From Ceratopteris richardii (Eukaryota; Streptophyta; Polypodiopsida; Polypodiales; Pteridaceae): DNA of 64,000 bases. The notes under the pieces are model-generated. The model made no database searches and was not told the DNA's origin. It saw only the letters and a list, made by a program, of their open reading frames with translations. Below are positions 46,707 to 57,175 of this stretch, piece after piece. The position numbers were made by a program, and so were the translations under genes. The first letter of the stretch is position 1, and each line of letters starts with the position of its first letter. Location: assembly GCA_020310875.1 (NCBI GenBank), contig CM035417.1:111897452-111961451 (forward strand). Reading direction: 5' to 3'.

Positions 46707-47126
46707 CATGACAATCTCTATCTCTATTTGTTTAATCCCTCCGCCTTCTCGCTTCAGAAACATGCTCTCTCTCTCTCTCTCTGCCTGTTCACCCCACCCG
46801 TTCTCTGTCTTCATGTGCTCTTCTTTTTCTTTGTGCGATGACTTTTGCTCTTTGTACAAATGCTTGTCATGTTCGTTCGCTGATGGCTAGAATCCTGCAG
46901 GATGATGTCGCGATGTAGTGTGCAGGACTCATTGTCTATAGGCCGAGCCGGCGTTTCTTCATGTCCGTGACTCAGAGAGCGCCTTCGTGATACCCGCTGC
47001 AGTTTCTATGAAGAGACTCTGCCGTGTTATCACACCATAAAAGACATGCATGAGGCAAAATGCACGTAACATCAGCTCAAGAATGTAGCGGGAGGGATTA
47101 CTGATAGAGACCCCATGTAAACTCAA

Positions 47127-47182
47127 GGCGCGTAGAGGCTTCGGTCCACAGCGTAGAGGCGCGTAGAGGCTTCGGTCCACAG
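47127..47182. repeat. Partial 31-bp tandem duplication
   Basis: GGCGCGTAGAGGCTTCGGTC begins at 47127 and again at 47158, with an identical 25-base core ending CCACAG. Confidence 0.85.
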
Positions 47183-47404
47183 CTTTCCCACGCAGAAAAT
47201 GTTGATGGAGAGACTAAATTGCGCCCGCTAATCAATGTCTGATTCCCTCACCATGACACATCTGCGCCAGATATTCGGAGACATGGCTTTCTTCCAGAAC
47301 TACCTATGAATACGACAATGGACACACTGATGGTGCTTCGTGTGACGAACGCTACTACGTACTATTTTCAGTCCCTTATGTAATGAAAAAACAATAAGAC
47401 TCCA

Positions 47405-47761
47405 TTTCTTCCCGAAAAAACGATTTGGATTTAGTCAATTTAAACTGAAATTCACGACATTCAGATGTCAACTATGACACTGCACGGGAAATTCATGGCA
47501 GCCATTTTCTAAATGCACATCCAATTTTCAGCCTTTTCGATTACCACTCTTCGGAAATAATTTACTCATTGTGATTATCATTTCTTTTTCCGGTCATAAT
47601 CACATTCCTCTCCAATACATCCATAAATGCTAATATTCGGGAACGGAAAATGATTCCAGTTCCTCTATTTTTCATTCCAGTTCACGTCTTACAAACATAC
47701 GCGCTTTAAAGTTTACTTAAGACATAGAAATTCACAGCTTAGGTCGTGACACCATGCATAC
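47405..47761. repeat. Duplicated non-coding segment X, copy 2
   Basis: Homologous to 14036-14420 up to CACCATGCATAC. It ends at the T-rich tail of the LINE O/N insertions. Its last bases, AGGTCGTGACACCATGCATA (47741-47760), recur in near-identical form at 57242-57262. Confidence 0.75.
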
Positions 47762-47791
47762 TTTTTTCTCTCTCTCTCTTTTTTTTTTTTT

Positions 47792-49494
47792 AAATAAAAG
47801 AAGTTCGGCCTTAGCCTAATCTCCCGGACTTTAATTATAATAAAGAGAAAAAGTTACAAGTGAATGGGACTAGTGCCCATGGGACCCCCCAAATCCCACA
47901 ATGCAAGGGAGGAGTATGGCAAGCTATAGGGCATTACAAATGAGGCGGATAAAATTATCATCACCCTCATGTGGGACCCATTTGGGTTTCAACTTGTTGT
48001 TTTCGAGGAGATAAATACAGTGATGTCTAAACGGTGGTGATCTCTTGACACGGGAGATTCTTTTACCTAGGAGAAACAAGGATTTCTCGATCGACCATTC
48101 CTTTGGAGTTTGGCCAAAATTGACAGCACAACGCTCCCTCCAAATCTTCCAGAGAGCCTCACCTTTGATGTCATTCCACAACCTCGATGAGCAGCTGATC
48201 GCCTCACCCAACATCACTTGTTGCCAGTTGATTTGACTTGTGAGTCTCAATACTCGGGTCACGTGATGCCAGATAACACGGGACTTGGGGCAGTCGAATA
48301 ACAGGTGAGCTAAATCTTCGATGCACCGATGGCAACGCTTGCACCATGGTGGCACACCATAGATTTTGTTAGCCCTTGCATTGGTCCAGATACCTTTATG
48401 CAAGATCTGCCACACGAGAACGGACTTTTTGACCTCAATTAGGGGGTGCCAAATAGACATGAATTTTAGCTCCCACCGAAGTTTGGTCCAAGAAAGGCAC
48501 CATCTCTTGTTAAGGGTGTGGTGAACATCAAAATCCTCTTTGAAGTTGGGGATTCTGGATAGCTTCTTACCATTGCTCTATTTGAGGCCCTCCAAGCAAG
48601 GAAGATCCTGACCGTAGAGAAGGCGGGTAGTTGAGCGGTCCCAGGCTAAACACCTGCTTTGAAGAAGAGTCCATTCCTCAAAGGTAACTCTAAGTCTCGG
48701 ATCCAATTCTTCGAACCTAATCCACTGGCTGGTCTCTTGTTTCCAGAGTTGTTTCCACTGTTTGAACCCCTTGTTCCATAACCGTCTTGTAGTTTGGAGG
48801 TTCCAAGACTCCACCCCCCGAATGTCACTGATCGGGAACCAAATAGAGTCATTTTGTCTTATGCCAGCCGCCCACTTCCACTCGTCACTGATTCTGATGA
48901 ACTGTTTGGCCTTGTTCCAATTCTTCCATAAGGAACACACGAGGCTAGAGCCTTTAGGGAAGACCGGATGGGGGGAGAACAAAAGCGTGAGAATCCCTAT
49001 GTCCTTCCAACCAGGGTGGCCAACTAAGGCAAGGTCTTCCGTGTTTCTGAAGATCAACTTAGCCCAAGAGGACTCCCTATTGCTCCAAGCCTTGATAAGC
49101 CACTTTGCCACCAACTTGTCAGCCAACCCAACAATATCCAAAATTCCCAAGCCCCCTGAGTTTTTAGGGCTAATGCAAGTTTCCCATTTGATTTTGGGAA
49201 TCCCCCTCCTGTTGGGGTCCCCAGTCCAAAGGAAGTTTCTGCAGATTCTTTCCACTTTGGCCAAGTCTTTCTCCTTAGGTCTCCAACACGAGATAAAGTA
49301 AATAATTGTAGACAGCATAAATGTGTTCATAACCATAGCACGCCCTGCCAGGTTGACTTGCATACCTTTCCACTGATTCAGCTTCCTATCCAACTTGGAT
49401 AGCACCCAGTTCCAGCGTTGGTCCATTGAGATGTCGAATCTCATCGGAATGCCAAGGAGACGGAAGACTTGACCGCTAGGGATAACTTGACACC
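47792..49494 (-). mobile_element. LINE N, family alpha, 5'-truncated
   Basis: Minus-strand L1 with a T run (its poly-A) at 47779-47791 and the alpha 3' UTR (AAGTTCGGCC in reverse). It is truncated at 49494 inside RT, where TTGACACC meets AGGAAAGACAACAGG. The position of the junctions suggests that it landed in the tail of LINE O. Confidence 0.9.
47924..49444 (-). pseudogene. LINE N ORF2 C-terminal half
   Basis: One continuous frame of about 507 codons, interrupted only by a TAG at 48578-48580. It covers the RT thumb (MRFDISMDQRWNWVLSKLD, NSGGLGILDIVGLADKL near 49150), the connecting region, and the zinc module CKRCHRCIEDLAHLLFDC near 48300. The natural ORF2 end SLICNAL-type tail (RLICNAL here) closes at 47924. 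It is the least damaged alpha copy and the reference for LINEs A and C. The endonuclease and most of RT are missing. Confidence 0.9.
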
Positions 49495-50465
49495 AGGAAA
49501 GACAACAGGAAAGAAAGATTAATTAAAGAGAAAAAGGACTTTCCCACGAAGGGAGACAGTCACAGTATAGAGTCAAGATACATCAAGAGATTCAATCCCT
49601 TTTCTGAGTACAGTGCCAGAATCTTATTTCTCTACTTCTGGTAGCTAAAATTCCTAAAGATATTATGAGGGTTCTTGGAGTCCTCTAGGACATCCTTCAT
49701 ACAATTCTTACAATCATTCAGAGTGGCTTTCAACCTCTGGATGCAAAAATACAAAAAGTTGTTTGGAGACTTAGAAAAAATCTTATGGCTCCAATTTTTG
49801 CAAATGGACCAGATGATTTGAGCTCTTAGCAATTACCACATACCCATATGAAATATGCTAGATTATCCCAGCAGGATTTCGTTGAAGGAAGGAGCAGGAA
49901 GACCATGATTGACACAAAAGATATTGATACACTTCCAGAACCTCTGACGATTGGGACAATGAATGAACACATGAGGGATGTCTTCAAGCATGCCAATTCA
50001 AAGACCTCTATGTAGGATCATCCGAAGAAGGCAAGACTGCTTGACAGAGTCAGGAAAAGACTAGATCAACTTGAATCTAAACTTCCATTGATGAGCATTC
50101 CAATGAATCTTCCATTTGGAGTTGAGCTTGTGAAGAATCGACTAAATACCAATATCAGTCTTCTGAGGTTTTGGAACATATCTATAGCAACTTGAAGAAT
50201 TGAAATGTTATTGTGATAAAGGTAGATAGAAATCTTGTCCATCAGCCAACCTTTTTTCCCAATCACCATCTGCTTACAAGCCAAAGAAAGGCAATCAATC
50301 CTGAAGATGACATTATCATTCATTATCCCACTATCATTGAAAAGAGAGAGACAATTCGTAAAACCAAATTTTTTGCATTTATTAGCCCTGGTAGATAGAG
50401 GGGGTGAGTTGGAAGAATCAAACCTACCAATCCAAATAGAATCCTACAAAATGAAAGAGGTTGTT
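49495..50465 (-). mobile_element. LINE O, family gamma, 3' part
   Basis: A third, more diverged L1 lineage. On the minus strand it reads KLNSKWKIHWNAHQWKFRFK (about 50110), FPDSVKQSCLLRMILHRGL (about 50050), then GMLEDIPHVFIHCPNRQRFW (about 49960), which is the zinc-module pattern, and AQIIWSICKNW near 49810. LINE M has the matching LKLNKLWNLNWSSAQWSYRF and QSFLQWLIIHQGLWVG. Many stops and changes of frame mark it as old. It is interrupted at 50465 by gypsy P and resumes at 57040. Confidence 0.78.
50461..50465. repeat. Gypsy P target-site duplication, left copy
   Basis: TTGTT, repeated at 57040-57044 directly after the other LTR. Confidence 0.9.
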
Positions 50466-50712
50466 TGTGAGGCTTTCCTCAAAGAAGACATGCGAATGAT
50501 GTGTTTGCCACTCTCCTCCCATCCATTTATATCCTCTTGTATCTAAAATAGTAGTGATCTGGAATGTTCTAGCGTCGCCATGTGGCCAGCATGCAACACT
50601 CATCCCCACTAACAATCAAATACCTTAGGATATACCCCCGAGCTTAGGACCTTGGCAACTAGCCCTCGTCCCACACACACATGGAATGGTCTCTGTAGAC
50701 CAATGTCTGACA
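50466..50712 (-). repeat. Gypsy P 3' LTR
   Basis: 247 bp, starting TGTCAGACATTGG and ending CCTCACA on the minus strand. It is 98.8% identical to the LTR at 56793-57039. Confidence 0.95.
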
Positions 50713-50725
50713 GTCTCTCCCCCTT
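50713..50725 (-). promoter_or_regulatory. Gypsy P polypurine tract
   Basis: On the minus strand AGAAGGGGGAGAC directly precedes the LTR start. Confidence 0.8.
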
Positions 50726-52624
50726 CTAAAGATCATTGTCCTCAATGATCAATGAGGGAAAGTACTTGTGAACCAGAGCTGTTGATTCCCAAGTAGAGTC
50801 AGTAAGTGGTAATCCTTTCCAGGCTACCAGATACTCTTGGATGACACGATTCCTCAACCGTTTCTGTCTCCTATCTAGTATTCTGTCTGGAGAATGATCT
50901 TCTCTATCGGTTTCCTGCAAAGAAAGAATACGCTCTATTAGATTATCCTCCCTAGATATATACTTTCTTAGTTTACTGACATGAAACACTGGATGGACTC
51001 TGCAATCTGGAGGAAGCTCTAATCGGTATGCAACATCACTCAACTTCTTTACTATCTTCCAAGGTCCACAATACCTTGGTGATAGCTTACTACACTTCCC
51101 TATGGACAATGAAGTAGATCTAGCCGTTACCTGAAGGAAGACTCGGTCTCCTTCCTCAAAGGATCTAGGAGATCTTTTCCTATCAGCATACTCTTTGGCT
51201 CTATCAGCTGCTTGCTGCATCTTGGCTTTAGCTATTTCAAGGTTTGCTTGAAGATTCACTAAGAACTCAGAAGCACTAGGATATTTCTTAGGCATTCCTA
51301 TGGTACTCGGAGTAGTGGGATTTATGCCATAGTTCATCTCGAAAGGAGACATCCCAGTCACCTTGTGAGGTCTATTGTTATAAGCAAACTCTACTAATGG
51401 CAAATAACTATCCCAATCTGTCTGTCTCTCAGAAACATATGCCCTTAACATATCCTCTAGAATTTGGTTGACCCTCTCGGTCTGATCATCTGTCTGTGGA
51501 TGATCACCACTACTCATTTTTAGTGACACTTTCAGTTTGTCAAATACAAACTTCCAGAAGTGTCCTGTAAATCTGACATCCCTATCTGAAACTATGGATG
51601 TAGGTAACCCATGTAATCTGAAGACATTCTGGATAAACAACTCCGCTACCTGTGGAGCTTCTATCGTCTCCTGCATAGGTATGAAATGAGCTATCTTGCT
51701 CAGTCTATCTACCATAACTAGGATTGTATCCCGCTTCCTTTGGGTCCGTGGTAACCCCACTATGAAGTCCATGGATATACTATCCCAGTTATGATCTGAA
51801 ACTTGTAAAGGATGTAAAAGACCTGGTGTCTTTACCCTTTCTGCTTTGTTGACTTGATACATAAAGCATTGTTGAATATGAGTATGGATATCTCTGGCTA
51901 ATCCAGGCCACCAAAATGTTCTTCTAACAAGCTGTATTGTCTTGTCAACACCAGGATGTCCTGCGCAGGGAACATCATGGTTATCATGCATGACTTTCTT
52001 TCTCAAATCCCGGGAATCTGGCACACAAACCTTTCCTTTTCGCTTCACTATTCCATTCTCCTGTGAGAAATTGGAATACGAAATGGACTTGTTTGCTTTC
52101 GTAGAAGAAGAAATAGCTGGAACTGTCCCGTCTCCTAAAATAGAGTCATTACTAATGGCTCTAACTATCTGTAACAAATGTGGATCTTCCACCTGTGCTT
52201 CCTTAATTTCTTGAAGCAATGAGCTTTCTAAAACTGTAAGGCTCATTTGATACATTATTCGAGATAATGCATCAGCTACTATATTTTCTTTGCCTCTTCT
52301 ATACAAGATTTCCATGTGAAATTCTTGCATGAGCTCAGCCCAACGAGCATGTCGGCCTCGAAGATCTGGCTGACTACAAAAATACTTGAGTGTATGATGA
52401 TCTGTGAATACCTTAAAGTTTGCACCATAAAGATAGTGTCTCCAAACTTTAAGTGTATGCACCACCGCATACAACTCTTGTTCATGCACCGGCCAATTGC
52501 ATTGTGCACTACTTAACTTCTTACTTTCAAAAGCTATTGGCTTGCCATCTTGACTCAAGACTGCACCTATGGCTATGTCGCTAGCATCTGTCTCTAACTC
52601 AAATGGTTTCTGTGGATCCACCAC
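50726..52624 (-). CDS. Gypsy P RNase H, integrase and chromodomain region
   Basis: An open stretch of 632 codons. RNase H comes first (ETDASDIAIGAVLSQDG, FTDHHTLKYF, RRGKENIVADALSR; residues 1-120). The integrase follows, with an H2C2 module (HPGVDKT...QQCFMYQVNK, about 215-265), DDE core (SMDFIVGLP, SIVSDRDVRF, HPQTDDQTERVN; about 285-395) and GPWKI-type tail. A C-terminal chromodomain (YLVAWKGLPLTDSTWE, about 590-632) defines a chromovirus; in relatives it steers insertion toward marked chromatin. It is part of the pol polyprotein, so the listed start is not a true start. Confidence 0.93.
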   Translation of the reverse strand: MVDPQKPFELETDASDIAIGAVLSQDGKPIAFESKKLSSAQCNWPVHEQELYAVVHTLKVWRHYLYGANFKVFTDHHTLKYFCSQPDLRGRHARWAELMQEFHMEILYRRGKENIVADALSRIMYQMSLTVLESSLLQEIKEAQVEDPHLLQIVRAISNDSILGDGTVPAISSSTKANKSISYSNFSQENGIVKRKGKVCVPDSRDLRKKVMHDNHDVPCAGHPGVDKTIQLVRRTFWWPGLARDIHTHIQQCFMYQVNKAERVKTPGLLHPLQVSDHNWDSISMDFIVGLPRTQRKRDTILVMVDRLSKIAHFIPMQETIEAPQVAELFIQNVFRLHGLPTSIVSDRDVRFTGHFWKFVFDKLKVSLKMSSGDHPQTDDQTERVNQILEDMLRAYVSERQTDWDSYLPLVEFAYNNRPHKVTGMSPFEMNYGINPTTPSTIGMPKKYPSASEFLVNLQANLEIAKAKMQQAADRAKEYADRKRSPRSFEEGDRVFLQVTARSTSLSIGKCSKLSPRYCGPWKIVKKLSDVAYRLELPPDCRVHPVFHVSKLRKYISREDNLIERILSLQETDREDHSPDRILDRRQKRLRNRVIQEYLVAWKGLPLTDSTWESTALVHKYFPSLIIEDNDL

Positions 52625-52678
52625 TTTGAGTATAGGAACCTCTGAAACAGCTTGTTTCAGAGTATCAAAACTCTCTTG

Positions 52679-53593
52679 CTACTCTTGCTTCCATGCAAAT
52701 GGAATTTTGCCTTGAAGCAAATTCAACATAGGTGCTGTTATCGACGAATATGAAGAGATGAATTTCCGATAGAAATCGAAAAGTCCTAAGAATGACCGTA
52801 ACTGCCCCTCATCCTGAGGAGTAGGCCATGCTAAAATAACTGCTACCTTCTTAGGATCTATCTGTACCCCATCGGCTGAAATCACATGCCCTAGATAGTC
52901 TATCCTCGGAAGAAAAAACTTTGTCTTCTCTGGATTTACATACAACTTATTTTCTTTTAAAATATTCAACACAAACCTTAAATGATTTTCATGCTCATGC
53001 ACAGTTCTACTATACACTAGCAAATCATCCACGAAATCAATAACACACTTTCCTATGAAAGGTCTTAAAATATCATTCATTAACGTCATAAATGTAGCTG
53101 GAGCATTTGTCAAACCAAAAGGCATGACCAAATACTCATAATGACCAAAACGGGTTCTGAAAGCTGTTTTATGTACATCATGATCTTTTACTCTAATCTG
53201 ATGATAGCCACTCTTTAAATCTATCTTACTAAATACAATGGCTCCACCTAGAGCATCTAAAAGATCATCAATCCGGGGCATAGGATATCTGTGTCTAATA
53301 GTGATCTTATTGAGTGCTCGATAGTCGACACACATCCTATAAGATCCATCCTTCTTCTTCACAAGAAGAACTGGTGCGGCAAAGGGTGAATAGCTGGGTC
53401 TAATCAACCCTTTTTGAAGATACTCATCCACGACCTTGCGAACTTCATTTTCCTCATGCAAACTCATTCGAAATGGTGTCCGAGCGGTTGGACTCGCTCC
53501 TGGTACCAATTCGATTCTATGCTCTATATTCCTGCAAGGAGGCAAACCTGAAGGTAATTCCTTTAAAAACAACTCTTGGAATTCTGATCTCAC
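52679..53593 (-). CDS. Gypsy P reverse transcriptase region
   Basis: An open stretch of 304 codons with the full chromovirus RT order: [88 protein letters not shown], the catalytic VDDLLVYS, then YLGHVISADGVQIDPKKV and FLGLFDFYRKFI. It lies between protease (upstream on the minus strand) and RNase H, as expected. Confidence 0.93.
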   Translation of the reverse strand: MRSEFQELFLKELPSGLPPCRNIEHRIELVPGASPTARTPFRMSLHEENEVRKVVDEYLQKGLIRPSYSPFAAPVLLVKKKDGSYRMCVDYRALNKITIRHRYPMPRIDDLLDALGGAIVFSKIDLKSGYHQIRVKDHDVHKTAFRTRFGHYEYLVMPFGLTNAPATFMTLMNDILRPFIGKCVIDFVDDLLVYSRTVHEHENHLRFVLNILKENKLYVNPEKTKFFLPRIDYLGHVISADGVQIDPKKVAVILAWPTPQDEGQLRSFLGLFDFYRKFISSYSSITAPMLNLLQGKIPFAWKQE

Positions 53594-53731
53594 TTTAGCT
53601 GAAAGTGTTGGAGCATTCTAACTAGAGTCTCCATGACTGCATGAATCCATCTCAACATACGACAAATACATGAAATAAAGAAAATAGATATACTTACAAT
53701 CAATTTTGAGCAACTTGGTAGCAGTCACCAA

Positions 53732-55363
53732 TCACGTCTCTTGGAGATCTGGTTCTCCACGGATCAGTAATCTCCTTCTCTCATGCTCAAACTGATACAG
53801 ATGCGAAGCAAAATCAATGACTGGTTTCTTCCTCGCATGCCACTTCTTACTAAGAACTATGTCGAAACGTGCTAATCTCGCTATCTCAAAATCCAATCTG
53901 TCCTCATAGGACTGGATCTGAATAGGAAGATCAACTACTCGTCTATCCCAAGTCTCAGTTCCCTTCCCGTGAGCTAGCTCTACGGTATAAGTGTAATCTG
54001 ACTGTACCGTATCTAAGCATAATCTCTTGACTAGTCGAGAACTAATAACATTATGAGTCGAACCTGTGTCAAAGAGTACCTTGACAAGCTCTCCTGCCAC
54101 GACTCCTCTCATAAAAATAAGCTCAGTATCTGGGAATCGGTATCCTTTCTGTGCCATTGGTGACAGCATAGCATCTGGCACAGTCGGAACCTTCTTAGTG
54201 ATCGTCATGGCCACTATGGGAGATGATAATGGAGATGGGGGATCCCCAAACTCATCCTCACTCCCACCCCCTGCCTGAGTCGGATTTATGACTATGGTGG
54301 CTGCTATCTTTTTCTTTTTAGGACAATCCTTATATAAGTGTTGTCCTAAGCATCCATAGCACAAACCCTCTTTCATTGCCTTCTCTTTCAGCTGAGGGAT
54401 AAGAATGGATCCGTTATATGCCCTCTCAGCCAGAGCTGACACTTTTCTCTTACCTCTTGAGACTGTCTGGATCATGTGCACCTGCTTAGCCTCCCTAGAA
54501 GGCTGTGCACTGACCGAACCAGGAGTCAAAGTATGGAAAGGTCGGATAACCCTAGTCCATGGGGATCTCTGGCCCTCGGAACCTGTGCTCTTGTGGCCAT
54601 CCTCATAAACCAAGGCCATCTCTGTGGCCTGTGCCAAAGACTGACACCGCTCCTTTCTTACTAAAGGTCGGATAGTTTCTCTGAGTCCCAAGACAAACTT
54701 GTGGACTTGAAGAAACTCTGGAATGGTATCAGGTACTTTAAGAAGTACCTCTCTATACCGATCTGCGTATTCCTGAACTGACTGGTTCTTTTGACTGATG
54801 AAGAACCAGGTGTCTAATGCTCTAGACCTCTCATCAGGTGGTACAAAATTATTATAAAACAGAATTTTGAATTGATCCCATGTCGTGGGCTCCTTCTTAT
54901 CCTGTTCTATCTTTTGCCACCACCTATGTGCAACATCCATAAGATTATAAGTGGCTTGCTGAATCTTGTGCCTATCATCGGTGATATGACACAGACGGAA
55001 ACACTGTTTCCACTTGCTGAGCCACTGCTCAACTGCGTCAGCAGTCCTAGCGCTAGTTGAGCCATGATATCTTGGCGGCTTAAGATCCTTAAGCTTCCAT
55101 CTGGCTTCTCTAACTAAGACGCTATCTTTAAGGAATTTTGAAGTTTGATGCTCATCTGGAGCATCTACCTCCATCTCTGGCAGATCAAAGTCAAGAGGCT
55201 CTTCTTGTTTCTTAGAACCACCCACGTGTTCCAAGATGTCATGAAGAGAACTTTCTAAAGATAAAATTCTATTGCTCATAGCTTGAATAGGATCAATTGG
55301 AGGTTCAGGCATAATGGATTCTGTCCTAACAGGTGAAGAAAGTTCGGGTTCCATTCTAGGCAA
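53732..55363 (-). CDS. Gypsy P gag and protease region
   Basis: Starts at ATG 55363 (MPRMEPELSSPVRTES), the first one after the leader. A short coiled segment (MSNRILSLESSLHDILEHVG) is followed by the retrotransposon Gag domain (AVEQWLSKWKQCFRL, HRWWQKIEQ, EYADRYREVLLKV; about 110-240), a CCHC knuckle CYGCLGQHLYKDCP (about 335-350), and a retropepsin with VLFDTGSTHNVIS (about 430). It encodes the capsid, nucleocapsid and protease portions. Confidence 0.93.
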   Translation of the reverse strand: MPRMEPELSSPVRTESIMPEPPIDPIQAMSNRILSLESSLHDILEHVGGSKKQEEPLDFDLPEMEVDAPDEHQTSKFLKDSVLVREARWKLKDLKPPRYHGSTSARTADAVEQWLSKWKQCFRLCHITDDRHKIQQATYNLMDVAHRWWQKIEQDKKEPTTWDQFKILFYNNFVPPDERSRALDTWFFISQKNQSVQEYADRYREVLLKVPDTIPEFLQVHKFVLGLRETIRPLVRKERCQSLAQATEMALVYEDGHKSTGSEGQRSPWTRVIRPFHTLTPGSVSAQPSREAKQVHMIQTVSRGKRKVSALAERAYNGSILIPQLKEKAMKEGLCYGCLGQHLYKDCPKKKKIAATIVINPTQAGGGSEDEFGDPPSPLSSPIVAMTITKKVPTVPDAMLSPMAQKGYRFPDTELIFMRGVVAGELVKVLFDTGSTHNVISSRLVKRLCLDTVQSDYTYTVELAHGKGTETWDRRVVDLPIQIQSYEDRLDFEIARLARFDIVLSKKWHARKKPVIDFASHLYQFEHERRRLLIRGEPDLQET

Positions 55364-56780
55364 GAAACTTTTTCTTATGGTTTTCTGTTTTTTTTTTTTT
55401 TTTTTTTAAAGACTAAACAAATGTAAATACTACTGGCAAGCGGAAAAAAGAACCAGTCAAAGCTTTTGCTAAATAGAAAAAGACAATAGAAAGAAACTTT
55501 AATATACTTTCTAACCTTTAATGCACATGCATGCTAATATTTTTAAAATTTCGCCAGCCTAACGGCGTCACTATGAAATCCGAAATAATTTCGAAGAAAA
55601 TAGAAACGTCAAGCATAAATCATGTGCCGGCAGGCATGATCTATTCTTTTTATCTTTGAACACCTGCAATAGAAAACTTTTCCAAATATGCTGTTGGGAA
55701 CTACAGGCCCTCAATCAAAATATTTCTCTGGTCGATACCTGCCGATACTTACCACCTGAAAGAAAAGCTCAAGCATCGAACATACATATCTATTTATGTT
55801 CTAATTATGTCGTTCTACACGTAATGCATGAATATTTCTAATATGCACAGTCAACAGAATAATTAAGCAAATATTGACTAAATACTTATCTCCGATTTTC
55901 TTTGATATTGTTGAAGCCTACAATTGAAGAGCTACAGGTAGAGCATCGACTCCATTTTGCTCGTAGATCGCACAAATCTTCAAAAAGTGCTTCGTTGACG
56001 GTATTCGATAAAGAACAATCCACTTCCAGCCTCTGTTGAAGGTGAAAACTGAACCCAAAGTATCTCTCTGGAAAGATCTCTGAGAGAGCTTTCTAACAAC
56101 CCCAAGAACTCCAAATTTGGCTATGATTTGGCCAAGATATGGTCAAATTGGTGAAGAGAGATAGCCTAGCTAAACTTGTAGCAAAATGAATTACTTCGAA
56201 TACAAAACTGATCCTTGTTCTGTAGATTACTTCAGCGTGAACAGCGCGCAGCAACTATGTTTATCCCACATGGGTATGAAAACCCAACTAAATATATATA
56301 TGGAGTAGGTTCTCGATGTCGCAGAACAAACAAGCTGCTCTCTTTCGGCTGGGCGACGGCCAAACTTTGCTCTGCTTTGAACGCGAGCAAGGCCTAAAAT
56401 AAAAAAAAACAAAAGAAGACTCTGACGTCAGAGAAGCGGGCAGTGCTCCTGAACATTGTAGAAGCGGGTTCACATGGAGCACTATGAGGGGAGCCCTCAA
56501 TATCCCTGCAGAAGAAAACGTCGGCGCTCTCAGACGGCTGCCTCTAGGGGCAGTTCACACGGAATACTTCAGAGCAAGGCCGCCTTGGGCGAAGAGCGTC
56601 TAAAGATTCTCCTCTGTACGTGCCTTAGGCGGGGATCACCGGCTCTCTTCTGCTACAAAATCCACGACGACGATGGCTACCAATACCCAAACAGAACGAA
56701 CGGCCCCCAAAACGCATGCGCAAGCTTCTACCAACACGCGAGATTTTTTTTTTTCTAAAAATAACTCAACAAAACCAAGC
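55364..56780 (-). other. Gypsy P leader (untranslated)
   Basis: About 1.4 kb between the primer site and the gag start. It includes a T/A homopolymer (55386-55408). Short frames here show no recognisable product. Confidence 0.7.
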
Positions 56781-56790
56781 TCTGATACCA
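56778..56790 (-). promoter_or_regulatory. Gypsy P primer binding site
   Basis: On the minus strand TTGGTATCAGAGC follows the 5' LTR after a one- to two-base gap. This is the initiator-methionine tRNA site common to plant chromoviruses. Confidence 0.92.
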
Positions 56791-56792
56791 AG

Positions 56793-57039
56793 TGTGAGGC
56801 TTTCCTCAAAGAAGACATGCGAATGATGTGTGTGCCACTCTCCTCCCATCCATTTATATCCTCTTGTATCTAAAATAGTAGTGATCTGGAATATTCTAGC
56901 ATCGCCATGTGGCCAGCATGCAACACTCATCCCCACTAACAATCAAATACCTTAGGATATACCCCCGAGCTTAGGACCTTGGCAACTAGCCCTCGTCCCA
57001 CACACACATGGAATGGTCTCTGTAGACCAATGTCTGACA
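56793..57039 (-). repeat. Gypsy P 5' LTR
   Basis: 247 bp, differing from the 3' LTR at three positions only. Confidence 0.95.
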
Positions 57040-57175
57040 TTGTTAGCAAAGTACTCAGGCAAAACATAGTTTTTCTGAATCCTCATCCAAGCATTCTAGA
57101 ATGAACAAACAAGAGGATTGCCTTTGGGAGTAAATAGGTGAGGAGAGGTCAAGACGTACCAAAGACTAGGGTTGT
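57040..57175 (-). mobile_element. LINE O, continuation beyond gypsy P
   Basis: On the minus strand it reads NPSLWYVLTSPHLFTPKGNP and then LVCS...NAWMRIQKNYVLPEYFAN, matching LINE M NLWDIITCPHPISPVGSPLICRF and FWNAWFKAKS. This piece and 49495-50465 join through one copy of TTGTT, proving that gypsy P landed in LINE O. Confidence 0.78.

Larger units (their letters stand above)
45642..47404 (+). other. Island without transposon coding, possible host gene 5' region
   Basis: About 1.76 kb, visibly richer in G and C than its surroundings, with no RT, gag or LINE similarity. It has a TATA box (46084-46093), a pyrimidine-rich transcribed-looking stretch, short ORFs without a recognised product (for example the ATG at 46239, MANRDICRQTP, 23 codons, and MPRSPMAIIIFSRKE from 46422), a duplicated intron-like segment, CT and CA microsatellites, and a partial 31-bp tandem duplication. 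It may be the start of a host gene, a non-coding RNA gene or a decayed element. I cannot identify a protein. Confidence 0.4.
50466..57039 (-). mobile_element. Gypsy P: young Ty3/gypsy chromovirus with both LTRs and exact target-site duplication
   Basis: An LTR element 6.57 kb long on the minus strand, inserted in LINE O. In its own direction: 5' LTR (57039-56793), methionine-tRNA-type primer site, a leader of about 1.4 kb, gag with a CCHC knuckle, protease, RT, RNase H, integrase, chromodomain, polypurine tract, 3' LTR (50712-50466). TTGTT flanks both sides. The LTRs differ at 3 of 247 positions, so insertion is recent: roughly 0.5 My at a grass-like rate or nearer 3 My at a slow conifer-like rate (assumed rates). 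It looks structurally whole, with very few coding breaks. Confidence 0.95.

Noticed and set aside
46308-46890. Several overlapping open frames rich in Arg/Glu or Ser/Leu
   Set aside because: They arise from CT/CA microsatellites and the 77-bp duplication. None resembles a known protein.
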